Part shown: piece by piece, positions 36,003 to 48,060 of the stretch
Numbering within the stretch: the first letter of the stretch is position 1
How the letters are laid out: every line of letters starts with the position of its first letter
From: Viola odorata
Taxonomy: Eukaryota; Streptophyta; Magnoliopsida; Malpighiales; Violaceae
DNA: 64,000 nt
NCBI GenBank assembly: GCA_963691705.1
Contig: OY829538.1
Location: 49,131,151-49,195,150 of the forward strand
Direction: 5' to 3'
Notes under the pieces: model-generated
Told to the model about the DNA's origin: nothing
The model's database searches: none
Seen by the model: the letters and a program-made list of their open reading frames with translations, nothing else
Made by a program: the position numbers and the translations under genes

Positions 36003-36852
36003 GTGAGTGGTTGGAAGCCGCTGCATTGTCGAGTGGTTGAAAGCCAATGCGTTTGTGGAGTGGTTGAAAGCCGCTGCGTTGTCGAGTGGTTGAAAGCCAA
36101 TGCGTTTGTTGAGTGGTTGAAAGCCACTGCGTTTGTCGAGTGGTTGAAAGCCAATGCGTTTGTCGAGTGATTGAAAGCCACTGCGTTTGTCGAGTGGTTG
36201 AAAGCCACTGCGTTTGTCGAGTGGTTGAAAGCCGCTGCGTTGTCAAGTGGTTGGAAGCCGCTGCGTTGTCGAGTGGTTGGAAGCCGCTGCGTTGTCGAGT
36301 GGTTGGAAACTGCTGCGTTGTCGAGTGGTTGAAAGACAATGCGTTGTCGAGTGGTTGAAAGCCGCTGCGTTGTCGAGTGGTTGAAAGTCGCTGGGTTGTC
36401 GAGTGGTTGAAAGCCAATGCGTTGTCGAGTGGTTGAAAGCCAATGCGTTGTCGAGTGGTTGAAAGCCGCTGCGTTGTCGAGTGGTTGGAAGCTGCTGCGT
36501 TGTCGAGTGGTTGAAATCCAATGCGTTTGTCGAGTGGTTGAAAGCCGCTGCGTTGTCGAGTGGTTGAAAGCCAATGCGTTTGTCGAGTGGTTGAAAGCCG
36601 CTGCGTTGTCGAGTGGTTGAAAGCCAATGCGTTGTCGAGTGGTTGAAAGCCAATGCGTTGGTCGAGTGGTTGAAAGCCACTGCGTTGTCGAGTGGTTGGA
36701 AGCCGCTGCGTTGTCGAGTGGTTGAAAGCCGCTGCGTTTGTCGAGTGGTTGAAAGCCACTGCGTTGTTGAGTGGTTGAAAGCCAATGCGTTGTCGATTGG
36801 TTGAAAGCCAATGCGTTTGTCGAGTGGTTGAAAGCCACTGCGTTGTTGAGTT
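36003..36852. repeat. 26/27-bp minisatellite array, about 32 copies
   Basis: The unit is close to TTGTCGAGTGGTTGAAAGCC followed by GCTGCG or AATGCG, with or without one extra T (26 or 27 bp). Because no stop occurs in the unit on either strand, long frames stay open (up to 356 codons on minus: FQPLDN, FNHST repeats). I treat these as repeat artefacts. The array lies near the 3' LTR of the Tat/Ogre-like element, where this lineage commonly carries tandem repeats. Confidence 0.93.
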
Positions 36853-38640
36853 GACCGTGAGGGAGCGTGATCTGCCGCACGAAGTTGTTTGGGAGTGGTA
36901 TTGTTGATTAGATTTTGCCGAAAAATCCAAGATGACGAGGGTTTTACAACAATTTCTTTATCGAAGACCCAATATTGGTGTGGTTCCATCAAAGCGTATC
37001 TGTATCCTGTAAATAGGAAGGAAGAAAGCACAAAGTAGCAACAGATAGAAAAAGGAAAGAGCAATTGATAATGTGAGAGATATCATGTATTCCTACATTT
37101 AACCCATGGCTTGTCCCTAAGTTTTTTTTTTTAGAATGAAAATGATTTCTTTGTTTATGAAAATCAATTCAAGCGTTTTCTTTTGAAAAAATGTTCGTTC
37201 AGTTTTCGTTATATAAACAAGATTGATACAAGTCTAGATAACATCTACGTCTTGTTCAAGAAATAACGACCTCCAGGACAAGACTTTCCCATGACATGTA
37301 AACGTAAGCAATCCTTACCAGATATTAGTGTTTGGACTCACGCTCAGAAAATAAGGCTATGTGTTTATACTCCTAAAAATGCAATAAACATGGCACAAAA
37401 ATTAAATTTGCAATGTCAATCCGAGTGAATAGACTTCAAATGAAGATGCACATGCATGGGTCTGCTGATAATCGAAAGGACTTTGCAAGGGAGGAAGAAA
37501 GGAGGATTTTGTAGAAGAAAGGATTGAGTTTTTTTTTTTTTTTGGCGAAAAAGGTTTTAATGAGTTTTGTGCTCGACGACTGATTGTGATGAGGACAAAT
37601 TATGGTGAACGATGCTTGGCGATTTGATCGTGGTGAAAGCAAAGTGCACAAATTCTTGACTCTTTGCTGTGGATGTTCCTTCTCGTTTGTTTTGAGGGCA
37701 TCATGCCCAAGCTCTTCAACATTCGCAGGAAATGAATTTTTTTCCTTTTTGAGATCAATTTGATGTTTGACCTCCTCTTTTCTTTGTATGTACTTGCTTC
37801 GGCTGTTGTTTTGTTGATTGTGTTCTTTGAACACTTTTATTTATATTTATTATTATGGTGTTTTGGTTTTTTTTTTTGGTGTGTTTTGTTTTGTGTTTTA
37901 TATTTTTTTATTGTGTTTCGTGTTGTGTTTGTTTTTTTTGGGTTTTTTTCCGGTTTGTCATCCTCTTTGTCTTTGGCAGAGGCCTCCAAGTCTTATCGTA
38001 TTTGGCCTTCTTCTGACGTTGATTTGTTAGCGATCCTCTGAGGGCTCCCTTGTTATTCCCTTGTTTGACGTGTAACTCCAATTCAGCGGTCTCAGTCGAG
38101 AACTCGACTCACTTGGTAAAAAGGCTTTTGGGTGTTTGGTAGAGTTGTACACGGTGTACAAAATATGTATTTTGAGGGTAAAAAGGTTAAAAATGAAAAT
38201 GTGGAAGAAGAGCAAAAGCAAAGTCCAATGTCATCTTACCGCTATCCCATGTCTGATTGTTCATGTACCCTGGATATTATGCAAATCTAACTAGCACCTA
38301 GTTTAGCATTTACACTCATGAAGGAAAATAAGGCATGAAGGCTCAAAATACTCACAGGGATATGTTCGTGTTTTGTTTACATCTAAACATGTCATGGATA
38401 TAAGAGTTAACAAACAAGATCATGTATGTTTGTATAATTTCTAATGAACGCACAAGTTAAAAACGATGAATGTGCTTGATTTAGAAATGTTCAAAAATGT
38501 GGGATTTTCAAGCCAAGCAATATCTATTTATTTTAGTTGTTTTTTTTTGTGTTTTTTTTATTATTTTATTTTTGGCAAAAACTATGAATTTTAGTAGACA
38601 TGACGCACACCCTCTTGCAACAACATAAATTGCGGGAATT
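36853..38640. other. non-coding interior of the Tat/Ogre-like element
   Basis: T-rich and A-rich stretches, such as the T-runs around 37,860-37,950. Open frames here, including one of 132 codons at 37436-37834 minus, show no domain I recognise. Confidence 0.5.
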
Positions 38641-38699
38641 CTAAAATCGTGGAAACGTAAATTGCAAAAACGGAAATTGCGGAAACGGAAATTGCAAAA

Positions 38700-39260
38700 A
38701 TGTAAAAGGACAACTTTCCCGAAAAATGAGCTTGGACATTTTTCGACACCTTCTTTTGGTCGTCACTTCACTTGCTTGCCCCTAAGTTTACAAGTCTTGT
38801 TGCACCTGAAATGTAAAGTTGCGGAAACACGAATTACAGAAACGTAATTTGAGGAAAGGGAAACTGTAAACGTAAAGGACAACTTCCTCAAAAAATGAGC
38901 TTGGACATTTTTCAACGCATTCTTTTGGTTGTAACTTCATTTGGTTGTCCCCAGGTTTATAAGCCTCGTTGCACTTCCTTGAAAAAATGAGCTTGGACAT
39001 TTTTCAACGCATTTTTTTGGTTGTAACTTCATTTGCTTGCCCCCAAGTTTACAAGTCTCGTTGCACCTGAAATGTAAAATTACGGAAACGTAAATTGCGG
39101 AAATATGAATTACAAAAACGTAGATTGCGGGAAGGGAGAATGTAGACGTAAAGGACAACTTCCTTGAAAAATGAGCTTGGACATTTTTCAACGCATTCTT
39201 TTGGTTGTAACTTCATTAGCTTGCCCCCAGGTTTATAAGCCTCATTGCTTCTGAAATGTA
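38700..39260. repeat. four diverged copies of a GAGCTTGGACATTTTTC unit
   Basis: The phrase GAGCTTGGACATTTTTC occurs at about 38728, 38897, 38989 and 39173, each followed by TTCTTTTGGTTGTAACTTCA and GTTTACAAGTCTCGTTGCAC-like sequence. Spacings are about 169, 92 and 184 bp. GCGGAAACG/TTACGGAAACG words lie between the copies. Confidence 0.8.
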
Positions 39261-39354
39261 AAAGACGATTAAATAATAAATTCCTAGGGAAAAGGTATCC
39301 CAAGATGTTGAACGAAAAATAGAAATATTGAGAAGAACACGTGGGTTGCCTCCC

Positions 39355-39410
39355 ACAAAGCGCCCTTGTTTAAAGTCGTAGGCTCGACTATGTGTACGGC
39401 TTCCCTTCGT
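39355..39410 (-). promoter_or_regulatory. GGGAGGCAACCC-type motif of Ty3-lineage 3' regions
   Basis: On the minus strand this reads TTTAAACAAGGGCGCTTTGT followed by GGGAGGCAACCCACGTG. A GGGAGGCAACCC motif of this kind is, from memory, common downstream of the coding region in plant Athila/Tat elements, and its strand agrees with the polarity given by the primer site. Its role is unknown to me. Confidence 0.45.
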
Positions 39411-39784
39411 GCCTCCATCCTGGGAGCTATTGTTAACTTGAAAAAGACAAGTGACAAGAAATAAAAGTGAGTATGGGCGTTGCAATCTCGAGGCCTCCAC
39501 TCTGCTTGTTCTTTCTTCCAGCCACACTTTCACTCGACACTTTTAGGGTGACTTGGAGCGACGACACGTCTTGAATCGGCTTTCTTGGTGAAGATATGAG
39601 GGAAGCTTTTGTTCATTCCAACGACGTAACGTGATCTTGGATGCTACCAATGAAACCCTTGAGGTAAACCGGCGTGAGTAGCCCATGTCATCATGCTCGG
39701 TAAATCTCTAAATTGTTTGCGAGAGATCCATCGCCCAGAAAAATTTAATTTTTGGTATGAGCATACTTCAATCTGTTATCAACA

Positions 39785-41410
39785 TATTTTGTGTTTTGGC
39801 TGAGCGGAGATTCTGAGTCCATCGTCTCCATATTGGCCCAGGTAAAAGATCGCGCGGCTGAGACCGAGAAAACTGTCATCCTCACGTCAAAATTTTTTCG
39901 AGCGATGTGCTGCTCGGAAAAATCCCATTTTTGGTATGGGAAATATTCAATGTGTCGCGAACATCTTTCGTGTTTTGGTCGAAAGGAAATTTGGAGCCAA
40001 ACACATTGATATTGGCCGAGACAAAAGATCGTGCGGTTGAGACCGAAAGAACTGTCCTCCTTACGTCCAAATTATTTGCGAGTGATGTGCTGCTCGGAAA
40101 ATTCCCATTTTTGGTGAGGGAAATATTCAATGTGCCGTGAACATCTTTCATGTTTTGGCTGAGTGGAAATTCTGAGCCCATCGTATCCGTATTGGCCAAA
40201 ACAAAAGAACGCGCGGCTGAGACCGAGCAGAGCTGCTGTTCTTACGTTTAACTTATTTTCGAGAGATGTGTCGCCCAAAAAGTTCTGAAATTTGGTATGG
40301 ACATACTTCAATGTGTTACGAACATCTTTCGTGTTTTGGTCGAAGGGAGATTCGGAGTCCATCGCATTGATATTGGCCAAAATAAACGAGCGCGCGGCTA
40401 AGCGGACGATTTTGGAGGCCAAAAAATGATTTTGAAGGAGTTGGGAGCCGAAGCTAGCGACATGCCGCCAGAGATGGTCTTTCGTGGGCCTTGCTTTTGG
40501 CTGAGGTGTACTGCTCCAAAAATTTTGAAATTTGGTAGGGACATACTTCAATCTGTCACGAACATCTTTCATGTTTTGTCCGAATGGAAATTCTGAGCCG
40601 AACGCATTCATATTGGCCGAGACAAAAGATCGTACGGCTGAGACCGAGAAAACTGTCCTCCTTATGTCCAAATTATTTGTGGGCGATGTGCTGCTCAGAA
40701 AAATCCCATTTTTGGTATGGAAATGATTTAAGGTGTTAGGAACATCTTTCGTGTTTTAGCCAAGTGGAAATTCTTATCTGATTGTGTTGATATTGGTCAA
40801 AATAAAAGAACGCGCAGCTGAGAGCGAGCAGAGCAGCTGTCCTTACGCCTAAATTATTTCCGAGAGATGTGTCGCCCTGAATGCTCTAAAATTTGGTGTG
40901 GACATACTTCAATGTATTACGAACATCTTTTATGTTTTGGCCGAGTGGAAATTCGGAGTAAAGCATGTTGATATTGGCCAAAATAAAAGATCGCGCAGCT
41001 GAGCGGATGATTTTGGGGGCGAAAAACTGATTTCGGAGCCGAAGCTAGCGGTATACCGCCAGAGACAGGTCTGGGAGTCCATCGCGACTTTTGTCGGTCT
41101 ATGCTACTCGGAATGCTCTGAAATTTTGTAAGGATATACTTCAATGTGTTATGGACATTTTTTATGTTTTGACCGAGACGAAAATCCAAGCAAATCATCT
41201 CCATTTTGGTCAAGGCAAAAGATCGCGCAGCTGAAATCGAGAAGCAACTGTCTTTGCATTCTGATTTTTTTGTGGGAGATTGGCCACTCAGAACTTTCTG
41301 ATATTTTTCATGGTTAAACTTAGACCTGTTGTCAACATCTTTCATGTTTTGGCCGAGTGGAAATTTGGAGTGAATCGTATTTATATTGGCCAAGGTAAAA
41401 GAGTGTGCAG
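39785..41410. repeat. 180-bp tandem repeat array with a ~600-bp higher-order unit
   Basis: The anchor word (G/A)TGTTTTGG recurs at about 39791, 39970, 40150, 40331, 40571, 40751, 40932, 41164 and 41344. Spacings are about 180 bp except two of 240 and 232 bp, where a GCCGAAGCTAGCG...CCGCCAGAGA segment is inserted. Three monomers thus make a repeated unit of about 600 bp. Monomers share ATATTGGCC(A/G)A and AAAAGA(T/A)CGCGCGGCTGA. Non-coding. Confidence 0.88.
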
Positions 41411-42593
41411 CTGAGTTTATTCTTGCGTTGGAGAGAAAAGAAAATTTTTGAGTGTGTTTTTATTTCCAAGGTCAGTTTTTGGTTTTTTTGTGTGGGCTCT
41501 ATACGTAGTTTATTTTGGGGGGGAAGGTTGATTTGATTGTTGGCGATGGCCGTTCGATGTCTTTTGGATGTGTGAGAGAAAAAAACGCATTTCGTAATTA
41601 TCCGAATAACTACGAATTTTTTCATTGATATTTTTTCGTCCAAAAGGGGTTACAACCATTACAAGTTGATTAACTATCTAGATTTATCTAAAGGCTAGTA
41701 GACAAAGTCTAGGAACATTGTTACATGGGGTAAAAGAAAGAAAGAAAAATCTAAGCAACAAATGCTTGATTCTGAAGGTGTCAATCTTGAAAGTCGGGAT
41801 CCGTTTGCTCATAAAAATGTTCTAATGACGCAATCTCTCCTTTTTGCATTACCACTTCCTCTATCCCAATCTTGGCCGCAATATCGGAAATGAAAACCGG
41901 ATTTCAACATATCCCCTCGTGCAACTTGATTCCCGAAACTTCTTCCCCCAAAAAGTATCAAGTGAAAGTAGCATAGGCACTGTCATTTGTACAAGCAGGA
42001 TGGATCTTACGAAAAATAAAACAGAGTTCCAGTATTAGTAATTTGCACAAAATATGTTACTAGGTTCTTTACATGCATTACTAGATTAGTGCGATAGGAA
42101 AAAATGTAGAAAACGTGGTAAACCAAGCCACGACAAAACAAGTATGATGCAAGTGATGGGGGCTTTTGACGTTGACTAAAGTTCTAACGGCCTGAAGGTT
42201 CCCGACGATACCATAGAATGGTCCAAAAAGTGTCGTAAAGTGACTACCAATTCCTTCCCACGAATCCAGGCCACTTTCCAACCATTTACATAGGCAAATG
42301 ATTGGATCATGTCGGCTGAATCCGCTTACCAGAATTGGGCCACTGTCCGACTAGTTTTAAGGGTTCGAGCGGGTTGGGTTTTGTGAACATTACCCAGGAC
42401 TCGAGTCCCAGGGTGTCATTAATCCCCGTACTAAACTTATTTGGTATGGCGGCCCTTGGGTGTAGGGCCTATGCATGCAATGCGTATGACAGTTGATCAA
42501 AGCAATAACAAATATTCACGAAAACAGTTTATTAAAGCAAGTAAATAATAAATAAAAACAGACACCTAAAAAAACCGACTTCGACCCTACTAA
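41411..42593. other. leader-side interior of the Tat/Ogre-like element
   Basis: No gene is seen. About 42,240-42,350 (CCTTCCCACGAATCCAGGCC, then ATGATTGGATCATGTC) resembles LTR sequence around 32,640-32,750 in the same orientation, suggesting an old internal LTR fragment. Confidence 0.5.
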
Positions 42594-42611
42594 TCCCCAG
42601 TGAAGTCGCCA
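42594..42611 (-). promoter_or_regulatory. primer binding site, tRNA-Arg type
   Basis: The minus-strand sequence TGGCGACTTCACTGGGGA lies three bases inside the 5' LTR end. It resembles the tRNA-Arg-complementary primer site described for Ogre-type elements; a tRNA match was not computed. Confidence 0.7.
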
Positions 42612-42614
42612 AAC

Positions 42615-45600
42615 TGTCGCACCCCCTTTTTCGTTGAAAAATGAGTTTAAGGTTCGCGGCGGATGCTAAGCATAAATGGATGCTTCGCATAATGAAGTCG
42701 CCACCCTAATTTCTAAGGTTTAGGGAACCTAAGCGTCATGGCATAAAAATAAAAAAACTAAGGCACAATTGGTCTAAACCAAAGAACGAAGGTTCGAGGT
42801 CGTATTGTGGACTTGGGAAGGTGTTAGGCACCCAAGTCACACCCTTAAAAAGGTTACCGGTTATAAGGTGTTTGAATACAGTTTTGATATACAAAGATTT
42901 GTTTAAATGATCGAAGCATGTCAACCACTTCTTCCCACGAACTCAAGTCACTTTCCAATCATTTACATCGGCCAATGATTGAATCATGTCAACAGAGTCC
43001 GCTTACCGACTTGGGACACTTTCCGATTATTTAAACATTTTGGACGTTATTTGGCCCTCAAAGGTGACGTTACATCTTAGCATTTTCGTAGGGACATGTT
43101 ATTTTCGGTCGGGACACGAAGGACGGGGTTACCGTTTGTTCGTTATGCTAGAGCGGACGTTCCCCCTTTTCATAGAGCCATGCATGATTAATTAATTAAT
43201 TAATTACTAAGTGATCCTAACATGGATAATACTAACATCGTACGTTTTCGTGAATGCAAATAACTGTGTGGGATTTGAAGCCACCATGCTCACATATCAA
43301 ATATAACAATTAATCTCATGGCATAAAGCGAGTGATTTAAACATATAAACATGTGAGATTGATTTTAATTGTTTAGCAATTCTATATGTCATGCATACGC
43401 CAGGGTGGTTCTAACGCATTCTAAGTGGTCATGCATACGATATGATCGAGGCTTTGGACCTTTTTGATAAACATTCATTCAAAGCATAAAAAAAAATAAA
43501 AGAGTTTTAAGATAAACTTACCTGATTTGACGAACCCCGATCGATCCATCTCTTTAAAACGAACGTTAGCGGCAATTGACATAAATACGTAGGTATAAGC
43601 AGCATACACGATTTTTAACTACTTAACTAATTATTACAAAACCACAATTGATAATAAAAATTGCTTATTTAATTATTACAAATTGGAGGTCGGAATAATT
43701 AATCTAACTAATTATTACAACAAGTGAAATAATTAATTAAAATGTCAACTAATTACAACAAGTGAGATAAATTAAGATTATTCATTGCGAGCGAAGACTT
43801 GAATTTTATCCTACGAAGTGAGAGTATTAACGATAACTCAAAATAATAAATGATAAAAGCGCACGCAAACATTTACTTAATTTGACAAATAAATATTTAA
43901 ATAAACATGATAAACAAATAAACATTTTATTTCATGCTAAGTAAATAAATAATTTAAACACAAGAAACAAGTAGACAATTAATTAACATGGCAAACAAGT
44001 AATCAATTAGTTCATTTATTTCATATGAGCAATTTTAAACATGGCATAGTTAATATTTGATTTATTTATAACATGCAAACATATTAATGTTTTCACAACA
44101 ATTTAAATATGGCATATAGTATTCTTGTCATGTGAACATGCAAGCATTTCATACGATTTAAATAGAGCATTTAAACACATGAACATTTTTAACATCATTT
44201 AAACACGAAAATAAATAGCATACGAATATTTCAATTAATTTAAACATGTTATAAAAACATACGAATATTTTTCATCATTTAAACATATTATATAAGCATA
44301 CAAACATGTTTTATCATTTAAACATATTATATAAGCATACGAACATTTTACATAATTTTGACGAAAAATAAAATAAGCGGGTCCCACGTGGAAAAATTGG
44401 GCATTAAAAAATGGGCTTGGCACAAGCCAAGCCCAAATTTTAATTTAAAACAAAGTATTTAAAACATGCAAAAATTACGAGAAATTAAACACGAAAGTTT
44501 TACGAAAAAATTAACCGTACGCATACGAATTTCAAATGGGCCGGGCCCACTACTTTTTTTAAAACAGTGGCTGGGCTTGGGATGAAATCAAGCCCAGCCC
44601 TCATTTAAAACCAAGATGGGCTTGTGACAAACTCAAGCCCATCACCTTTGCAATTTCCCTTTTCCCGTCATCACCTTTCTTCCTCTCTTCTTCTTCTCCA
44701 AGCAGCCGGTCACCATGGCCAACTCAGGTGAGACTCAACTCTTGGAACTCAACCAAACCAACTCAACTAAACCAGTAGCATAGCAGCAATTCACGGCAGC
44801 AAGAACAGCAAGAAAATAAAATGAAAGCAGTGGTGTTTTTAACAAAGGAAAAGTGAGCTAATTAACATGCATTATGGCTATTAATTACTCAAGGCACCAT
44901 GTCATTAAATTGAGGGAAGGGAAATGAAATTGGCATAAAAATTAAGCATTTGAACTAAGTTTGAGTAATTTATTCATGCATTAAGGCTATAAACGAAAAT
45001 TAAAAGAAAGCTAGAGTGAGAAAGCTTACCTCTCCAGGAGAGTTTTGGACCAAGAAGGATCAGCAAGAAATGGTGATTAAGAGGAGATTTTAGTGCCCTT
45101 GATTTGTTGGATGAAGGTTGCTATTTATAGGGAAAAAATCAAGGTGGAGTCGGTTGGTTGTGTGGGTGAAAATTGACGGGGGATATTTTGGGAGGGTGAT
45201 GATGAGCTAGGGTAGGGAAGCTTGTGGCCAAGTGATGAGCAAGTTTGATTGTGTGGCTAGGTGGTGAGCAAGGCAAGCTGGAGGGTAAGGACGAAGAGGT
45301 GGAGGATTTACATGCATTTATGTAGAGTTTATCCCATTTTTTGGCACGAACGGGATATTTTGATACGAGCGAAATCATACGAAAGTGAAAATAAATCCGA
45401 GCCAAGGGTACAACTATGTGTAGAAAAATAAGGCAAGAAGACTAATATGCAGTGAAGAAATGCGAAAGTTGATTTAACGTATTTATTTTCTCTTTCGGAA
45501 GTGTCAAAACGTTCGCGCGCAAAATAAATGTCCTTACGACAAAAATTGAACGAAACTGAATGCGGTGGCGTGAACGAAAAAAATAGTACATAATTATCAA

Positions 45601-45844
45601 ACAAAGAAATAACGTGTTTGACCCTCGGTCCCGGGAAACTTACTCGGGACCGATAGAAGTTCGCGAAAAGACAGTTAAAAGTATGAAAAAATTAAAAAGG
45701 TACGAAATGACGCGAAATATTAAACAAACTAGCCTAGGACCAAGAATCGTCAGAAATTTGATCTAGACGAGCTATTTAAACGTGATAAGCGTAAAATTAT
45801 GTAAAATGTGACAAAAAAAAATGGTCAAAAATCGGGTAGCAACA
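42615..45844 (-). repeat. right LTR (5' LTR by polarity) of the Tat/Ogre-like element
   Basis: About 3.23 kb, TGTCGCACCC to GTAGCAACA, nearly identical to 32327-35552 with scattered single-base changes and small indels. It carries the same TATA-like box (minus, about 45,120-45,135) and donor-like GGTAAGC (about 45,030). Confidence 0.92.
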
Positions 45845-46203
45845 ACAAGTCAATATGGTCACGTATATCCCCTCCTTCAGCCATCCTCGTACTATACAGA
45901 TCTTTCTTCATCTCTAACCGGTTAGATAGACCTTTATTCATATAGGTTGCCTCGAGTTTCTCCCACAACTCCTTAATATTTTTCGTATCAAATACTGTGT
46001 AAGTTATCGAATCCGACAAACACGACCTGATTGTGCTGAACGCAGTCTCCTTGCAGTCTTCCCAATTTGCATCCTTCATCTTCTCCAGTTTCTTAGTCTT
46101 CAAGGTGTAGTGAAGCTTCTGCTGTACCAACAAATCATAAACTCTTGTTTGCCATAGGGGTGAAATTATTCTTTCCATCGAACTTCACAAACTCAGCCTT
46201 CAT
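45845..46203 (-). pseudogene. copia gag, N-terminal part
   Basis: From ATG 46203 (MKAEFVKFDGKNNF) a one-base shift leads into LWQTRVYDLLVQQKLHY, LSTIRSCLSD-type and ELWEKLEATYMNKGLSNRL segments and ends RDHID at the ACAAG duplication. Removing the Tat/Ogre-like element joins it in frame with LFMKKIVELERL at 32326, showing that one gag gene was split. Confidence 0.88.
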
Positions 46204-46259
46204 CCTATTGCAATAGTTGATTCAAAACCACGAAAGCAAATCCGAACTCTAAACCAAGA

Positions 46260-46271
46260 GCTTTGCTACCA
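46260..46271 (-). promoter_or_regulatory. copia primer binding site
   Basis: TGGTAGCAAAGC on minus, directly inside the 5' LTR end, matches 10 of 12 positions of the Met-initiator type TGGTATCAGAGC. Confidence 0.6.
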
Positions 46272-46273
46272 AT

Positions 46274-46431
46274 TGCTGTGAATAATTAACCTTATTCACA
46301 TTTGAATCAACCCACACAATAAAGAACTCAAAGTAAAGGAGTAAGGAAGAGAGAAAGAACATTTTATTTTTACGTGAAAAACCCTTTTAGGTAAAAAACC
46401 ACGGGCAAGCCAGAAAAAATTTCACTATGAT
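46274..46431 (-). repeat. copia 5' LTR, inner piece
   Basis: It continues at 55627-55895 after removal of the solo LTR, for an estimated 427 bp in total. It ends TTCACAGCA on minus, adjacent to the primer site. Confidence 0.7.
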
Positions 46432-48060
46432 TGTCGTACCCCCTTTTCGATTTTAACGCGAACAGGTTCGAGACGGATGCGGAGCATAAAAGGATGCCTC
46501 GCATAATGCAAATGAAGTCGCCACCCTATTTATTTTTAGGTTTAGGGAACCTAAAGTTATGGCATAAAAAAATAAAAACTAAGGCAAAAGGGTCTAAACC
46601 CGAGAACAACGGTTCGGGGTTGTATTATGGACTCGAGAAGGTGTTAGGCACCTGAGTCACATCCTAAAAAGGTTACCAGTAAAAAAAAGGAAAGGGGTGT
46701 TTAAATAAAACATTTAAAAAGCACGTAATTGGCCCTCAGAGTAATTCGCTGCTATAGCATTTTTTCGTTGGGTCGGGACTGATTTTTCTTTAACGGGATT
46801 GTTATCATTTATCTTTGCTATAGCAGACGTCCTTTATTATCATTGGGTCATGCATGATTAAATTAATTCCTAAGTGGTTCTATCATGTATAACTAACAAA
46901 ATACCGATTTAATGAATGCGAAAAATAAACCGAGGTGTGGGATCGAAGCCACCAAAACACATGTATTAATATGAATGGGAATAAAAACAATTAATCATAG
47001 CATTTAAAGCGAGTGATTTAAACAAGTTTATCCATATGAATTGATTTTAATTTCTAACAATTCTAAATGTCAAGCATACGAATATGTATATATGTGCGGA
47101 AAGCGTTGAATAAATAAAAGGGATAAAGAAAGTGTACTTGTGAGCATGTATTTACTTTCACCTTACAAAGTCGATATTAGTGATAGCTCAAAGGAAAAAA
47201 AATAATAAACAAGCACATAAACGCTTATTTGATTTTAAACAAATGGGTTTTTTGCATAAAGCTCCCTGTACTTAAAAAAGAAGAAGACTCCTCCCCTGTA
47301 CTAAAAAAATTCAAATTGACCTCCCCTGAACTACTGGTCAATTGCATAAAGGGGGTCTGGGCTAGTCAACCTTCACGTTCGTCCGTTTTAACCGTTTTCT
47401 GCCGGTTTCCCCAATTTTCTTCCCGGTTGCTTCTACCTGCTTCTTGACATGATCTGACAATTTTTGAAAATTTGAAAAAATCAAAAAAAAGGAAATTGTA
47501 GAGTCTGTGGACTCCAAATTAAACTCCACATCAAATAAAAATGCCTTCTTACGATTAGAAGAGAGATTGCATTGGACTCCAAAAGTTAACTTCAATGGAA
47601 CTGAAAATTAAACTCGACATCAAATCAAAACGCAAAGCTTGAAGATGACGAAGCTTGAAAAAGTGGAAACATCAGCGAAGGAAAGCAAACCCTAGAATTT
47701 ATTTCTGACATTACTGAGAGAGCGACGGGAGGGAAGTAATTTTATTTCTTGCGGCTGCAAGTCGACGAAGGGAAGAAAGGACCACCATCACCGTACTAAG
47801 TCTTGTTGTCTCATTCTCAGGAGCAAGGCGAGTGAGTTGTCTATTCTCGTTGAAAAGTTTACCTTTTACTTTATTCGTTTAGGGGTTTGAATTAACAAAT
47901 ATTCTTTTAGGGTTTTGAGACCATAAAATGGAAACTGGGACCATTTGCTGTTGTCGTTTACCCTTATTTTGTTTTAATTTATTGTTTAATTTTTCATTGA
48001 CCATTTAATAATACTGGAGAATACAACCATGACAGGAAGCTAATTACTGTAAAGCTTTTC

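Larger units (their letters stand above)
32322..45849 (-). mobile_element. Tat/Ogre-like non-autonomous LTR retrotransposon (32327-45844)
   Basis: Two direct LTRs of about 3.23 kb (TGTCGCACCC...GTAGCAACA on plus) enclose about 7.06 kb. ACAAG is duplicated at 32322-32326 and 45845-45849. Polarity is minus: inside the right LTR lies a site TGGCGACTTCACTGGGGA, complementary to a tRNA-Arg 3' end as used by Ogre elements, and inside the left LTR the purine tract AAAGAGGGGGC. No gag or pol is readable; the interior is mostly tandem repeats, so it fits the large-retrotransposon-derivative (LARD) class. In the first ~600 bp of LTR I count roughly eight differences, suggesting a fairly recent insertion. 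Confidence 0.88.

Noticed and set aside
36003..36852. Regular short repeats as a CRISPR array
   Set aside because: Units are contiguous without unique spacers, and the window is plant nuclear DNA. It is a minisatellite.
35810..37064. Long minus-strand open frames (356, 353, 273 codons) and matching plus-strand frames
   Set aside because: They are produced by a stop-free 26/27-bp tandem repeat, are open in several frames and both strands, and lie in a non-coding retrotransposon interior.
37436..37834. 132-codon minus-strand frame in the Tat/Ogre-like element
   Set aside because: Low-complexity Lys/Asn composition, poly-T overlap and no recognisable motif.
34850..45604. 88- to 91-codon frames repeated in both LTRs as paired genes
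   Set aside because: They overlap the LTR promoter region, have no family match and are duplicated only because the LTRs are.
32327..45844. Plus-strand polarity for the Tat/Ogre-like element
   Set aside because: No primer site follows the left LTR on plus, whereas a tRNA-Arg-type site and a purine tract fit the minus strand.
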